A stretch of 58,673 nucleotides of DNA from Deinococcus planocerae. Its GTDB lineage: Bacteria; Deinococcota; Deinococci; Deinococcales; Deinococcaceae. The notes beneath the pieces are model-generated. The model saw only the letters and a list, made by a program, of their open reading frames with translations. It did no database searches and had not been told where the DNA came from. This document shows positions 24,647 to 33,308 of the stretch, in pieces. Both the position numbers and the translations under genes were made by a program. Position 1 is the stretch's first letter, and each line of letters begins with the position of its first letter. The stretch lies in NCBI RefSeq assembly GCF_002869765.1, contig NZ_PNOR01000009.1, positions 65,001 through 123,673 of the forward strand, given 5' to 3'.

Positions 24647-24722
24647 CGGGGGGGAGCACAGGACATCCAGGGGCCGCCGGGCAGGGTCATGCCGCCACGG
24701 TAGGCGTTCCAGATCAAAGGGG

Positions 24723-24754
24723 CGTAAGAACGGCACGTGAGGGGAGCTTAAGAA
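24723..24754 (-). promoter_or_regulatory. Direct repeat, possible response-regulator binding site
   Basis: On the minus strand TTCTTAAG (24754-24747) and TTCTTACG (24730-24723) form a direct repeat offset by 24 bp, in the divergent region between the response regulator and dps2. OmpR-type regulators bind direct repeats, though usually spaced by 10-11 or about 22 bp. Confidence 0.3.
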
Positions 24755-24847
24755 AGCGTTGAGGACCTGCCCTCTCTTGCACCCGTCTAACCGCGCCTGC
24801 CTACCTTCACGGCGGTTGTGTCGCCCCAACCCCACCCAGGAGCCCTC

Positions 24848-25561
24848 ATGAAACACCTGATCCTCCTCTCCGCCCTCCTCCTTCCCTCGGCCCTCGCGGG
24901 CGGGGCGGGTGCCCAGACCGCGGGGGCCGGCGTGCCCTCCACCAACGTGAATGCGCCCGCGCCCACCACCGGGCAGCCCACCGCGCAGAACACGGGCACC
25001 GCCTCCCCGCTGCCGTACAACCGGGCCACGACCCTGCCTGCCGCCGGGACCGAGGATCTCAAGAAGAGCGTCCAGGCGCTGCAAAACACCCTGACCGAGC
25101 TTCAGGCCCTGCAACTCCAGACCAAGCAGGCGCACTGGAACGTGTCGGGCACCCTGTGGTACACCCTGCACGAGCTCCTTCAGGAGCACTACGAGGGCAT
25201 CAGCAAGTACGCGGACGACGTGGCCGAGCGCCAGCTCTCGGTGGGGGCGTCCAGCGACGGGCGGGCCATCACCATCGTGGCGGCCTCGCGCCTGCCGGAA
25301 ATCCAGGCGGGTTTCATGGACGACAGCCAGGTGATCCAGTTTTTCACCTACCAGTACGAGACGGTCGGGCAGCGCATTCACCAGCGCATCGGTGACGTGG
25401 AGAACGTGGATCCCACCACCGCCAACCTCTTGCAAGAGGTTGAGCACGGCATCGAGAAGTACCAGTGGCAGATGCGCGCCTTCCTCCAGAACACGCCGCG
25501 CGACCCCAACAGCGGCTTCGACCTCAACAACAACCAGCCCGTGCCCCTGCGTGGGAAATAA
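24848..25561 (+). CDS. dps2: Dps2-like secreted DNA-protection/ferritin protein
   Basis: 237 residues: an N-terminal signal peptide ([17 protein letters not shown]), a 40-residue Ala/Pro/Thr-rich linker, then a Dps four-helix bundle. Ferroxidase motifs are seen in [25 protein letters not shown] and [13 protein letters not shown]. It resembles D. radiodurans Dps2, which is exported and stores iron outside the cytoplasm. AGGAG lies five bases before the ATG. It is divergent from the response regulator. Confidence 0.9.
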   Translation: MKHLILLSALLLPSALAGGAGAQTAGAGVPSTNVNAPAPTTGQPTAQNTGTASPLPYNRATTLPAAGTEDLKKSVQALQNTLTELQALQLQTKQAHWNVSGTLWYTLHELLQEHYEGISKYADDVAERQLSVGASSDGRAITIVAASRLPEIQAGFMDDSQVIQFFTYQYETVGQRIHQRIGDVENVDPTTANLLQEVEHGIEKYQWQMRAFLQNTPRDPNSGFDLNNNQPVPLRGK

Positions 25562-25748
25562 GGGGACGGGCACGACCCGGGGGGGGGCCCGCCCGGCCCT
25601 CCTTCCTTCCCGCGGAGCAGGAAGCCAGCGGACTGGGGAAGGTCCCTCCGGCGCGCCCCCGCTCCTTCACCCGGCGGCCCCCCTTTTCCCCCGCATCCCC
25701 TGAAGCCGGCGGAAGGAACCGCGTCCGCCTGTCCCCCTACCCTGACCT

Positions 25749-26885
25749 ATGCCTGTCTATCTACACGCCATCGCGTCCGCCGTCCCGGAGACCGCCTACC
25801 CCCAGTCGGTCATCCGCGACGTGATCCGGTCGCAGCCCGAACTGGGCCGCCTGGGGCAGCGGCTCACCACCTCCATCTTCGGCGCCTCGGGGATCGACCA
25901 GAGGCACAGCGTCGTGCGGGACTTCCTGGGCTCGGCGGGTGACCCTCCGGGCCTCTTCTACGACCCCGGGACGGGCCGGATGCTCACACCCGGTACCGGG
26001 GCGCGCAACGACTTCTACGTGCCTCACGCCACCGAGCTGTTCGTGCGGGCGGCCAGGAGGGCGCTGGCGGCGGCCCCCCACCTGGGCGCGGCCGACGTCA
26101 CCCACGTCGTCACGGTGTCCTGCACCGGGTTTTTCGCCCCGGGGCCCGACTACGCCCTGGTGCGGGCGCTGGGGCTGCCCGCCTCCGCGCACCGCTTCCA
26201 CGTGGGCTTCATGGGCTGTTACGCCGCCTTCCCCGCCCTGAAGATGGCCCAGGCCTTTTGCGAGGCCGACCCGGGGGCGGTCGTGCTGGTGGTGTGTGCG
26301 GAGCTGTGCACCATCCACATGCACTCGGCCGACGACCCCGACACCTTGATCGCCAACTCGGTCTTCGCGGACGGGGCCGCCGCCGCCCTGGTTGCCGCCC
26401 GGCCGCCCGCGCCCGGCACGCCCGCGCTGCGCCTCGACCGCTTCGAGACCACCCTCACGCCCCCCGGCGTGGGTGAGGCCGACATGGCCTGGACGGTGGG
26501 CGACCAGGGCTACGACATGGTGCTCAGCACCTACGTCCCCGACATCATCGAGTCGCACATCGGGGGGGCCCTCGCGCCGCTGCTGGGGGAGTCCCGGGGG
26601 CCGGGCGACGCCGCGCACCGCGGGGTCGAGCGCTGGGCCGTCCACCCCGGCGGGAGAAGCATCCTCGACCGGGTGCAGGGCGCCCTCGCCCTGAGCGACG
26701 AGCAGATGCGCCCCTCGCGCGAGGTGTTGCGCCGCTACGGCAACATGAGCAGCGCGACCGTGCTGTTCATCCTGGAGGACCTGCTGCGGGAGGCCGGGGA
26801 CGAGGAGCGGGTGTGCGCGATGGCCTTTGGCCCCGGCCTGACCGTGGAGTCGGCCCTGATGACGCGGCTGTGCGGGCTCGACTGA
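25749..26885 (+). CDS. Type III polyketide synthase (chalcone-synthase-like)
   Basis: 378 residues, standard length for the family. The catalytic triad is Cys157 (VGFMGCYAAFPAL), His299 (WAVHPGG) and Asn332 (RYGNMSSATV). The N-terminal half has the KAS-III-like fold, including VTVSCTGFFAPGPDY. These enzymes extend an acyl-CoA starter with malonyl-CoA to make pyrones, resorcinols or phloroglucinols. It is the first gene of a four-gene run; the next ATG overlaps its stop (TGATG). Confidence 0.93.
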   Translation: MPVYLHAIASAVPETAYPQSVIRDVIRSQPELGRLGQRLTTSIFGASGIDQRHSVVRDFLGSAGDPPGLFYDPGTGRMLTPGTGARNDFYVPHATELFVRAARRALAAAPHLGAADVTHVVTVSCTGFFAPGPDYALVRALGLPASAHRFHVGFMGCYAAFPALKMAQAFCEADPGAVVLVVCAELCTIHMHSADDPDTLIANSVFADGAAAALVAARPPAPGTPALRLDRFETTLTPPGVGEADMAWTVGDQGYDMVLSTYVPDIIESHIGGALAPLLGESRGPGDAAHRGVERWAVHPGGRSILDRVQGALALSDEQMRPSREVLRRYGNMSSATVLFILEDLLREAGDEERVCAMAFGPGLTVESALMTRLCGLD

Positions 26886-27583
26886 TGAATCCCGACCTCT
26901 CCCGGCGCGCCGCACACTTGCGCGAGCGGATGGACGACCCGAACTGCGACTTGCCCGGCCTGGAGCGCACCTATGCCCAGTTCGGCACCGTGAACGCTCT
27001 CGTGGCAGGCTGGCGGCGGGTGTACCGGCACGAGCTGCGCCCGCACCTGTCCCCGGGCCGGACGCTGACCCTGCTTGACATCGGCTGCGGCGGCGGGGAC
27101 GTGGCGCGGCACCTGGCCCGTTGGGCGCGGCAGGGCGGTCGGCAGCTCCGGGTCACCGCCATCGACGCCGACGAACGCGCCGTCGCCTACGCCACGGGGC
27201 TCCCCGCCGACCCGGACGTGACCTTCCGGCAGGCGCTGAGCGGCGACCTCGTGCGGGAGGGCCACGCCTTCGACTTCGTGATCTCCAACCACCTGCTGCA
27301 CCACCTGACGGACGCCGAACTGAGCACCCTGCTGCGCGACAGCGAGGCGCTGGGCCGGGTGCGGGTGGTCCACAGCGACCTCGCCCGCCACCCCCTCGCG
27401 TACCGGGCCTTCAGCGCGGGGGCGCGGCTCTTTCGGGGTTCGTTCATCCGGGAGGACGGGCTGCTCTCGATCCGGCGCAGCCACACGGCGCGGGAACTCG
27501 CGGCGCTCGCGCCACCGGGCTGGCAGGTCCAGCCCCTCGTTCCCTTCCGCCTCCTGCTGACCCGGGCGGGACCGCATGCTTGA
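26885..27583 (+). CDS. Class I SAM-dependent methyltransferase
   Basis: 232 residues with a Rossmann SAM-binding motif LLDIGCGGGDVARHLARWA, a second acidic motif AIDADERAVAYA and a post-motif DFVISNHLLHHL. UbiE-like enzymes of this size often follow type III PKS genes in bacteria and O- or C-methylate the resorcinol or pyrone product. Its ATG overlaps the PKS stop by one base, and its 3' end overlaps the monooxygenase by eight bases. The target atom is unknown. Confidence 0.88.
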   Translation: MNPDLSRRAAHLRERMDDPNCDLPGLERTYAQFGTVNALVAGWRRVYRHELRPHLSPGRTLTLLDIGCGGGDVARHLARWARQGGRQLRVTAIDADERAVAYATGLPADPDVTFRQALSGDLVREGHAFDFVISNHLLHHLTDAELSTLLRDSEALGRVRVVHSDLARHPLAYRAFSAGARLFRGSFIREDGLLSIRRSHTARELAALAPPGWQVQPLVPFRLLLTRAGPHA

Positions 27584-28715
27584 CGTGCTGGTCGTGGGGG
27601 GCGGACCGGTCGGCCTGTTCCTGGGGTGCCTGCTCGCCCGGCGGGAACTGAGCGTCGCGGTGCTGGAGCGCCGCCTGGCAAGGAGCGGCCACTCGCGTGC
27701 CGTCGGCATCCATCCGCCTGCCCTGGCGGCCTTCGAGGAGGTGGGCCTGACCACCCCCCTGCTCGCCGCCGGGGTGCCCATCACGGGCGGGGTCGTGCTC
27801 GGGCGGGGCGGAGTGATCGGCGAGCTGAGCTTCCGCGCCGCCTCGCCGCGTTACCCCTTGATCCTCTCCTTGCCCCAGCGGGACACCGAGCGGGTGCTGG
27901 AGGAGCGGCTGGCCCGCCTCGCCCCGGGTGCGCTGCGGCGGGGAGTCGAGGTCGTGGGGCTGCGGGACGAGGGCGGGCACGTCTCGGTCGCCTGCCGGGA
28001 AAGCGGGCGCGGGGAGACCCTCCGCGCCCGCCTCGTCGTGGGGGCGGACGGCACCCGCAGCACGGTCCGGGGCCTCGCCGGCATCGGCTTCCCTGGTGGG
28101 ACGTACCCGGACAGCTACCTGATGGGGGACTTCCCGGACACGACCGCCTTCGGGCCGCGGGCGGCGATCTCTCTCATGGAGGACGGCGTGGTGGAGTCCT
28201 TTCCCCTGCCCGGGGAACAGCGGCGCTGGGTCGTCTACACGGAGACACTGCGGGACGACGCGCGGGCGCAGGACCTCGCCGCCCTGGTGCGGGGGCGGAC
28301 GGGGCTGCACCTGCCCGCCAGGGACTGCACCATGCTCAGCGCCTTCGGGGTGCGCCACCACCTGGCCGACCGGATGGTGGCAGGCCGGGTTCTGCTCGTC
28401 GGCGACGCGGCGCACGAGGTCAGCCCCATCGGCGGGCAGGGGATGAACCTCGGCTGGCTGGACGCCGCCGCGCTCGCGCCGCTGCTGGGGAAGGCCTTGG
28501 GCGGCGCTCCCGGAGCCGGCGCCGCCCTCCTGCGCTACGAGCGGGCCCGCCTGCGCTCGGCCCGGCTCGCCACCCGGCAGGCCGAGTTCAACATGGTCTT
28601 CGGCCGCCCGGCCCGGGGCCCGGCACGGCGGGTGCGGGACGCGGTGCTGCGCGGCCTCCTCTCGTCCCCCGTTCAACCCCTGCTGGCCCGCGCCTTCACC
28701 ATGCGCTGGCTGTGA
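27576..28715 (+). CDS. FAD-dependent aromatic monooxygenase (UbiH/PHBH family)
   Basis: 379 residues: dinucleotide motif VVGGGPVGLFLGCLLARR at the start, DG motif VVGADGTRSTVRG in the middle, and the second FAD motif VLLVGDAAHEVSPIGGQGMNLG. These are the three fingerprints of group A flavoprotein hydroxylases. It would hydroxylate the aromatic PKS product, possibly to a quinol or quinone. It overlaps the methyltransferase by eight bases and precedes the glycosyltransferase by 23 bp. Confidence 0.9.
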   Translation: MLDVLVVGGGPVGLFLGCLLARRELSVAVLERRLARSGHSRAVGIHPPALAAFEEVGLTTPLLAAGVPITGGVVLGRGGVIGELSFRAASPRYPLILSLPQRDTERVLEERLARLAPGALRRGVEVVGLRDEGGHVSVACRESGRGETLRARLVVGADGTRSTVRGLAGIGFPGGTYPDSYLMGDFPDTTAFGPRAAISLMEDGVVESFPLPGEQRRWVVYTETLRDDARAQDLAALVRGRTGLHLPARDCTMLSAFGVRHHLADRMVAGRVLLVGDAAHEVSPIGGQGMNLGWLDAAALAPLLGKALGGAPGAGAALLRYERARLRSARLATRQAEFNMVFGRPARGPARRVRDAVLRGLLSSPVQPLLARAFTMRWL

Positions 28716-28738
28716 GACCCGCTCCGGGAGGACCGCCC

Positions 28739-30031
28739 TTGTCCAGAATCCTGATCGCCTCGCAGCCCATCCACGGCCACGTGCTGCCGCTCCTGCCCAT
28801 CGCGGAGGAACTCGTGCGGCGCGGGCACGAGGTCCGCTGGTACACCGGGCGCAAGTACGCGGCGCGGGTGCGGGCGGTTGGTGCCGGGTTCGAGCCCTTC
28901 GTCCACGCCCGCGACTACGACGACGACGACTTCGGGGCGACCTTCCCGGGACGGGGCGAGCGGACGGGCCTGCGGCAGATTCAGTTTGACATCGAGCACG
29001 TGTTCGTCGGGCAGATCGGGGGTCAACTGCAAGACCTCCAGGCGGTGCACGGGGCCTGGCCCGCCGACGTGATCCTCGCCGAGCAGACCCTGGGCGCCGC
29101 CCTGCTGCTGGAGGAACTGGGCGGACCGCCCGTCGCCCTGCTGGGCATCCTGCCGCTGGGGATCGCCAGCCGCGACACGGCCCCCTTCGGGCTGGGGCTG
29201 GGGCCCGACACCTCACCCCTGGGGCGCTGGCGCAACCGAGTTCTGGGCTGGGCGACGGAACGGGTCATCCTGGGCAGGGCGTCGCGGGAGCTGGAGGCCC
29301 TCTGCCGCCGGGTCGGCGTGCCCCCCCGCCCCGTTTCCCCCCCGGTGGCCCCCCGGCTGATGCTGCAACCCACCGTGCCGGGCTTCGAGTACCCCCGCAG
29401 CGACCTGCCCCCGCACCTGCATTTCATCGGGCCGATCCTGCCGCCCGCCCCCGAGAACGCGCGTCTGCCCGGCTGGTGGCGCGAGGTGCTCCGCCCGCGC
29501 CCGGTGGTGCTGGTCACCCAGGGCACCCTCGCCACCCGGGCGCGCGACCTGATTCTGCCCACCCTCCAGGCGTTGGACGGGGAGGAGGTGCTGGTCGTCG
29601 CCGCCGGCGCCCGCGACCCGGGCGCGCTGGGCCAGGTGCCCCGCAACGCCCGGGTGGCGGCCTTCCTGCCGTTCGCGCCGCTGCTCCCCCACGTCGCCGT
29701 CTACGTCACCAACGGGGGGTACGGCGGCGTGCAGCAGGCCCTGACGCACGGCATTCCCGTCGTCGTGGCGGGCACCACCGAGGACAAGGCCGAGGTCGCC
29801 CGCCGGGTGGAGTACGCCGGCGTGGGCGTCAACCTGCGCACGGGCGCGCCCACCCCCGAGCGGGTGCGCGGGGCCGTGCTGGCGCTGCTGGGCGAGCACT
29901 CGGTCCGCCAGCGTGCCCGCGAGCTGGGCGCCGAGCTGAGGCGCCACGACGCGCCCCGCGAGGCCGCCGCGCTGATCGAGACCCTCGCGCGCACCGGCCG
30001 GCCCGTCCGCGCACCGGGGTCCCAGGAGTGA
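28739..30031 (+). CDS. UGT/MGT-type GT-B glycosyltransferase
   Basis: 430 residues with the GT1-family layout: N-terminal SQPIHGHVLPLLPIAEELVRRGHEVRWYTG and C-terminal donor-binding motif VYVTNGGYGGVQQALTHGIPVVV. The TTG start at 28739 has GGGAGG seven bases upstream; no ATG fits. It should attach a sugar to the oxidised PKS product or to a carotenoid-like lipid. It is the last gene of the co-directional run and ends four bases before the convergent acyltransferase. Confidence 0.88.
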   Translation: MSRILIASQPIHGHVLPLLPIAEELVRRGHEVRWYTGRKYAARVRAVGAGFEPFVHARDYDDDDFGATFPGRGERTGLRQIQFDIEHVFVGQIGGQLQDLQAVHGAWPADVILAEQTLGAALLLEELGGPPVALLGILPLGIASRDTAPFGLGLGPDTSPLGRWRNRVLGWATERVILGRASRELEALCRRVGVPPRPVSPPVAPRLMLQPTVPGFEYPRSDLPPHLHFIGPILPPAPENARLPGWWREVLRPRPVVLVTQGTLATRARDLILPTLQALDGEEVLVVAAGARDPGALGQVPRNARVAAFLPFAPLLPHVAVYVTNGGYGGVQQALTHGIPVVVAGTTEDKAEVARRVEYAGVGVNLRTGAPTPERVRGAVLALLGEHSVRQRARELGAELRRHDAPREAAALIETLARTGRPVRAPGSQE

Positions 30032-30035
30032 GCGT

Positions 30036-30593
30036 TCAGTGTCCCGCGGCGGCCCGCCGGGGGGGGCGCAGCCGCTCCAGCCGGGCCCGCATCGTCCGCT
30101 GGAGCATCACCGGGTAGACCTGGAAGAAGAGGTTGGCCCCCAGCAGCCAGCCCGCCGCGTTCCAGGCCCGCCGCGCCACCGCGCCCGCGACCAGCCCCGT
30201 CCCGAGGCCCGCCAGCAGCAGGTGGCTGAACTCCGCCTCCCGGGTCGCCCGCTCGTAGGCGGGCAGGGAAGCCCGGCGACCGTCAAAGCCCGTGGCCCCG
30301 CGCCGGAAGCGTTCCCAGCCCACCCGCCGCAGCAGCCGCCGGTAGCCGAGCACGCCCAGGCGGCGGTACAGGCCGGGTTCCCAGGGTCTCACCCGGTACC
30401 AGCGCTCCGGCGGGCGCACCGGGACCGCGCGCAGCACGTACAGCGCCCAGCGCATCAGGAGCACGTGCGCGGTCAGCGCGAAGGGCAGGCCCCGGAAGCC
30501 GACCACCCTCCCCGTGAGCCAGGCCGCCCCGGTCACCCCGGCCAGGCCCAGGAACACGCCCGCCCAGCCGTCCGTCCCGCTCTCCCGCCGCAC
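30036..30593 (-). CDS. CrtO-like glycosyl-carotenoid acyltransferase family protein
   Basis: 185 residues with N-terminal membrane segments. The motif YRVRPWEPGLYRRLGVLGYRRLLRRVG, followed by a FDGR..LPAYERATREAEFSHLLL region and a C-terminal LLGANLFFQVYPVMLQRTMRARL, matches the glycosyl-4,4'-diaponeurosporenoate acyltransferase (CrtO) family. That enzyme esterifies the sugar of a glycosylated carotenoid. The GTG start at 30593 is supported by TATGCT six bases upstream (leaderless). It is convergent with the glycosyltransferase and suggests that the cluster's product is an acylated glycoside. Confidence 0.75.
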   Translation of the reverse strand: MRRESGTDGWAGVFLGLAGVTGAAWLTGRVVGFRGLPFALTAHVLLMRWALYVLRAVPVRPPERWYRVRPWEPGLYRRLGVLGYRRLLRRVGWERFRRGATGFDGRRASLPAYERATREAEFSHLLLAGLGTGLVAGAVARRAWNAAGWLLGANLFFQVYPVMLQRTMRARLERLRPPRRAAAGH

Positions 30594-30599
30594 GTCCCG

Positions 30600-30605
30600 A
30601 GCATA
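30600..30605 (-). promoter_or_regulatory. Leaderless -10 of the CrtO-like gene
   Basis: TATGCT on the minus strand, six bases before the GTG at 30593. No clear -35 is visible. Confidence 0.45.
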
Positions 30606-30612
30606 GCGGGGT

Positions 30613-31026
30613 TCAGGGACGGCGCAGCGCGCCCGAGACGGTCAGGCGGCCCGCGGCCCGGGCGGGCAACAGCCCCGCCAGCAGCCCCAGCAGCAGCGAG
30701 ACCCCGACGCTCAGGACCGCCAGGCGCGGGGTGACGGCGGCCGCGTCGATCCCGGCCAGGTTCTGCGTGTAGAGATCGACGCCCCAGGCGCCGACCAGGC
30801 CCAGCAGCACCCCGGCGGCGCCGCCCAGCAGCGCGAGCAGCAGGCTCTCGGTCAGCACCAGGGCCCGCAGGAAGGCGGGACGCGCCCCGAGGGCCCGCAG
30901 GGTCCCGAACTCCCGGGTGCGCTCGACCACGTCCATGGTCACGGTGTTGAGGGCCGTCAGCCCGCCCACCAGCAGCGAGACGAGGGAGAGGCGCAGGCCC
31001 ACGGCGTTACTGCTCTCCAGCAGCAT
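30613..31026 (-). pseudogene. C-terminal remnant of an FtsX/MacB-type ABC permease
   Basis: About 137 residues. [49 protein letters not shown] and the final [24 protein letters not shown] are the last three helices of an FtsX-domain permease. Full proteins are about 400 residues; the signal-anchor helix and the whole periplasmic MacB_PCD part are missing, and no ATPase partner is nearby. The remnant is probably a leftover of a deletion or rearrangement. Confidence 0.7.
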
Positions 31027-31075
31027 GGACGCTTTTCCCCTGCTCCAGGGTGCCGTGTTCCTCCCATGCCTGAGT

Positions 31076-31315
31076 TCATGGCTCGTCATCCCGCATGTCC
31101 AGCAGGCCGTAAACCAGCTCGACCATGGGGGCGGCCAGGGCGTGGCCCTGCGCCGGGTATCCCGGGCCCAGCCGGGCCCGCACCGCGTGCGCCTCCTGCC
31201 TGAGACGCAGCACGCCCATCCGGGCGACCTGGGCGGGATGGCCCACCGGTCGCCGGGCGGCCAGGGCCTGCGCCGTCAGCCCCTCGTCCACCGGCGCGGG
31301 GAGGTGGACGAACAC
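31076..31315 (-). CDS. Uncertain small ORF
   Basis: 79 residues from a GTG. The middle [40 protein letters not shown] looks amphipathic and protein-like, but there is no recognised family, no ribosome site and no matching partner. It lies between the permease remnant and the TIR gene, and may itself be a fragment. Confidence 0.22.
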   Translation of the reverse strand: MFVHLPAPVDEGLTAQALAARRPVGHPAQVARMGVLRLRQEAHAVRARLGPGYPAQGHALAAPMVELVYGLLDMRDDEP

Positions 31316-31614
31316 CTCCGCGCGGCCACGTTGCGCTCATGTTCCGCGCCGGGCGCGCCTCCACCGAGGCCTGGACGACGGGTCCGCTCGCGCCCCCGGT
31401 CCCCGCCCTGCTGGTTGTGCCGCTCCCCTTCGACTCCCGCTCCGTGCCCTCCGGCCAGCTCCCCCTGGCGGGGCTCCCTGCACCTTCCAATGCCAGGAAG
31501 GGAATGGGGCCCCCTGACCTTCCAGACCGCGCCCGACCACCGCTCCACCTCGGCGTGCTGCTTCTCCCGGCCGCTTCCGGACGGTCGCCTGCCCCGCCGG
31601 GCGGGGTGAGGCGG

Positions 31615-31620
31615 GATACT
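31615..31620 (+). promoter_or_regulatory. Leaderless -10 of the TIR gene
   Basis: GATACT, six bases before the ATG at 31627. This fixes the start of the TIR protein, although the frame stays open to 31339. Confidence 0.5.
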
Positions 31621-31626
31621 GAAGGC

Positions 31627-32877
31627 ATGGCCCGCCGGACGCCCCCAGATCGCCCGCTGATCTTTATCTCGCATTTCAGCGCCGAACAGGAGATCGCCCT
31701 CAAGCTCCAGGAGCTGCTCGACCGGGCCTTTCTCGGCCAGGTGAACATCTTCGTGTCGTCGGACGACCGCAGCATCCGGATGGGGGCAGATTTCAACGGG
31801 ACCATTCAGGACGCCCTGAGGGCCACCCGGTACGGCCTGCTGATCCTGAGCCCCGCCGCCCTGCGGCGGCCCTGGGTGAACATCGAGTTCGGCGCGCTGT
31901 GGGTTCAGAACAAGCCGGTCACCCCCATCTGCCACTCCGGCCTGAGCCCGGCCCAGCTTCCCCCACCGTATGTGAACCACAACGGCCTGAGCGCGACGGA
32001 CGTCCGGGCCCTAAACAAGCTGGTGGCCAACCTCGCCCAGGAGGTGGAGATGCGGGCGCCGACCGTGGACTGGCAGCCCTTCCTCGACGTGGTCCAGGCC
32101 GCCGAGCAGGCCGCGAGGCACCGGGACCTGGACACGGTCGCGGGCGCGGTCGCCACGCTCACCCGGGCCTGCGGTCAACCGGAGTTCCCGCAGCAGTTGC
32201 GGGCAGGGGGGCACCAGTACACCCTGGGCGACCATGAACAGGGTGCCCACGCCGCCCTGGCCGTGCTGAGGGACCACGGCCTGGTCGAGCAGCGGTTTCA
32301 ACACCGGACCCAGGGGCCGGCGGGGCCAGGGAAAACGTACGAGCTGTCGGGGACGGCCGCCTACGGCGAGCTGTGGCTCGATCCGGCGTTTCCCGGCCTG
32401 CTCGGCCAGGCGCTGGGACGTCCGGTCCCCACGCTCCTCGAGGTCAGCTCCGGCGACGCCGGCCAGGTGCGGGAAGACCATCACCTCGAGAGGGTCCGAC
32501 CGGGCGCGCCCGCGGCGACGGCCCAACGCCCGGACGAGCCCGAGGAACTCCGGCTTCTGGAGGCGGCCGTCCGGGACGCCTGGGAAGCGCTCAGCCACTA
32601 CCGCTCGGACCCGCCGGTCAACACGGCGCCGCTCCGGCGGCAGGGCCAGACCCTGCGGGAACGGCTGCACGCCGCCGAGGGGGCCCGTCCCGGGTTCACG
32701 GCGGCCATCGGCGGCAGCGCCGGGCGCGAGCAGATGTGGAGTGACCTCGCGCAGATGACCGCCGTTCAGCCCGCGGTCGAACGGCTTGGCGAGTTGGTCG
32801 AGGACCTGCGCGCCCGGCTCCGGCTCCCGCTGAATGAGGCTCGTCCTGCAGTTGTGCCCAGGGATGACCGGGGGTGA
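31627..32877 (+). CDS. TIR-domain protein with a winged-helix-like region
   Basis: 416 residues. Residues 10-125 form a TIR domain: LIFISHFSAEQEIALKLQELL, VNIFVSSDDRSIRMG and YGLLILSPAALRRPWVNIEFGALW, with the putative NADase catalytic Glu at residue 87. Residues about 200-260 (DHEQGAHAALAVLRDHGLVEQRF...KTYELSGTAAYGELWLD) look like a winged helix. The C-terminal 130 residues are helical and unassigned. TIR proteins often cleave NAD+ in antiphage defence, but this one has no obvious partner and the role is inferred. It sits in an accessory zone beside a permease remnant and an HNH gene. Confidence 0.78.
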   Translation: MARRTPPDRPLIFISHFSAEQEIALKLQELLDRAFLGQVNIFVSSDDRSIRMGADFNGTIQDALRATRYGLLILSPAALRRPWVNIEFGALWVQNKPVTPICHSGLSPAQLPPPYVNHNGLSATDVRALNKLVANLAQEVEMRAPTVDWQPFLDVVQAAEQAARHRDLDTVAGAVATLTRACGQPEFPQQLRAGGHQYTLGDHEQGAHAALAVLRDHGLVEQRFQHRTQGPAGPGKTYELSGTAAYGELWLDPAFPGLLGQALGRPVPTLLEVSSGDAGQVREDHHLERVRPGAPAATAQRPDEPEELRLLEAAVRDAWEALSHYRSDPPVNTAPLRRQGQTLRERLHAAEGARPGFTAAIGGSAGREQMWSDLAQMTAVQPAVERLGELVEDLRARLRLPLNEARPAVVPRDDRG

Positions 32878-33240
32878 CCGTGATTCTGCCCGTTCGCGGG
32901 CGTGGAATGGATGCCGCCCTGCGTTGGCTATGCGAGGACAGCCGGGCGACGCCCAGCGGCAGATTCTGGGGTGAGATCAGCAGTGATAGGGGTAACCTGA
33001 GAGTGAGAACAGCGGATTACCCTAACGACCTCAACCACGCTTTGAGCAACGTTGCGAAGCTCGGTTGCCATTCAATTCGACTCTGCAACAGTGTTTCGCA
33101 ATACGGGAAGTGCGTGTTCTCCGCACAGGCGGGGCGGCCTCGAAAACGACCGTTTCCGCACCGACCTGTCAAAAGACCGTCGTGGACACCTCGCCCGCGT
33201 TTTGAGCAGGTTACCGAAATGTGAATTGTCTTACTAGGTA
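32878..33240. other. Lower-GC interval without a confident gene
   Basis: The base composition falls relative to the flanks. A frame from a GTG at 32874 (116 codons, 4-base overlap with the TIR stop) and another at 33052 exist, but both turn Arg/Pro/Ser-rich and show no family motif. A possible hairpin has arms AGGGGTAA/TTACCCT around 32987-33025. It could be a remnant of mobile DNA. Confidence 0.35.
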
Positions 33241-33308
33241 ATTCTCTGCTCGCAGTCTCAGGTCACCCCAAGTACACGCGCATCTGGAACCGTGAGGGCC
33301 GCCGCTCG

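Noticed and set aside
27626..28739. 5' part of a longer frame leading into the glycosyltransferase
   Set aside because: The upstream part overlaps the monooxygenase in another frame and is Arg/Gly/Pro-rich; the TTG with a good ribosome site at 28739 is the real start.
32874..33224. 116-codon frame coupled to the TIR stop by GTGA
   Set aside because: The sequence turns into Arg/Pro/Ser-rich noise with no recognisable domain; a TIR partner gene cannot be claimed.
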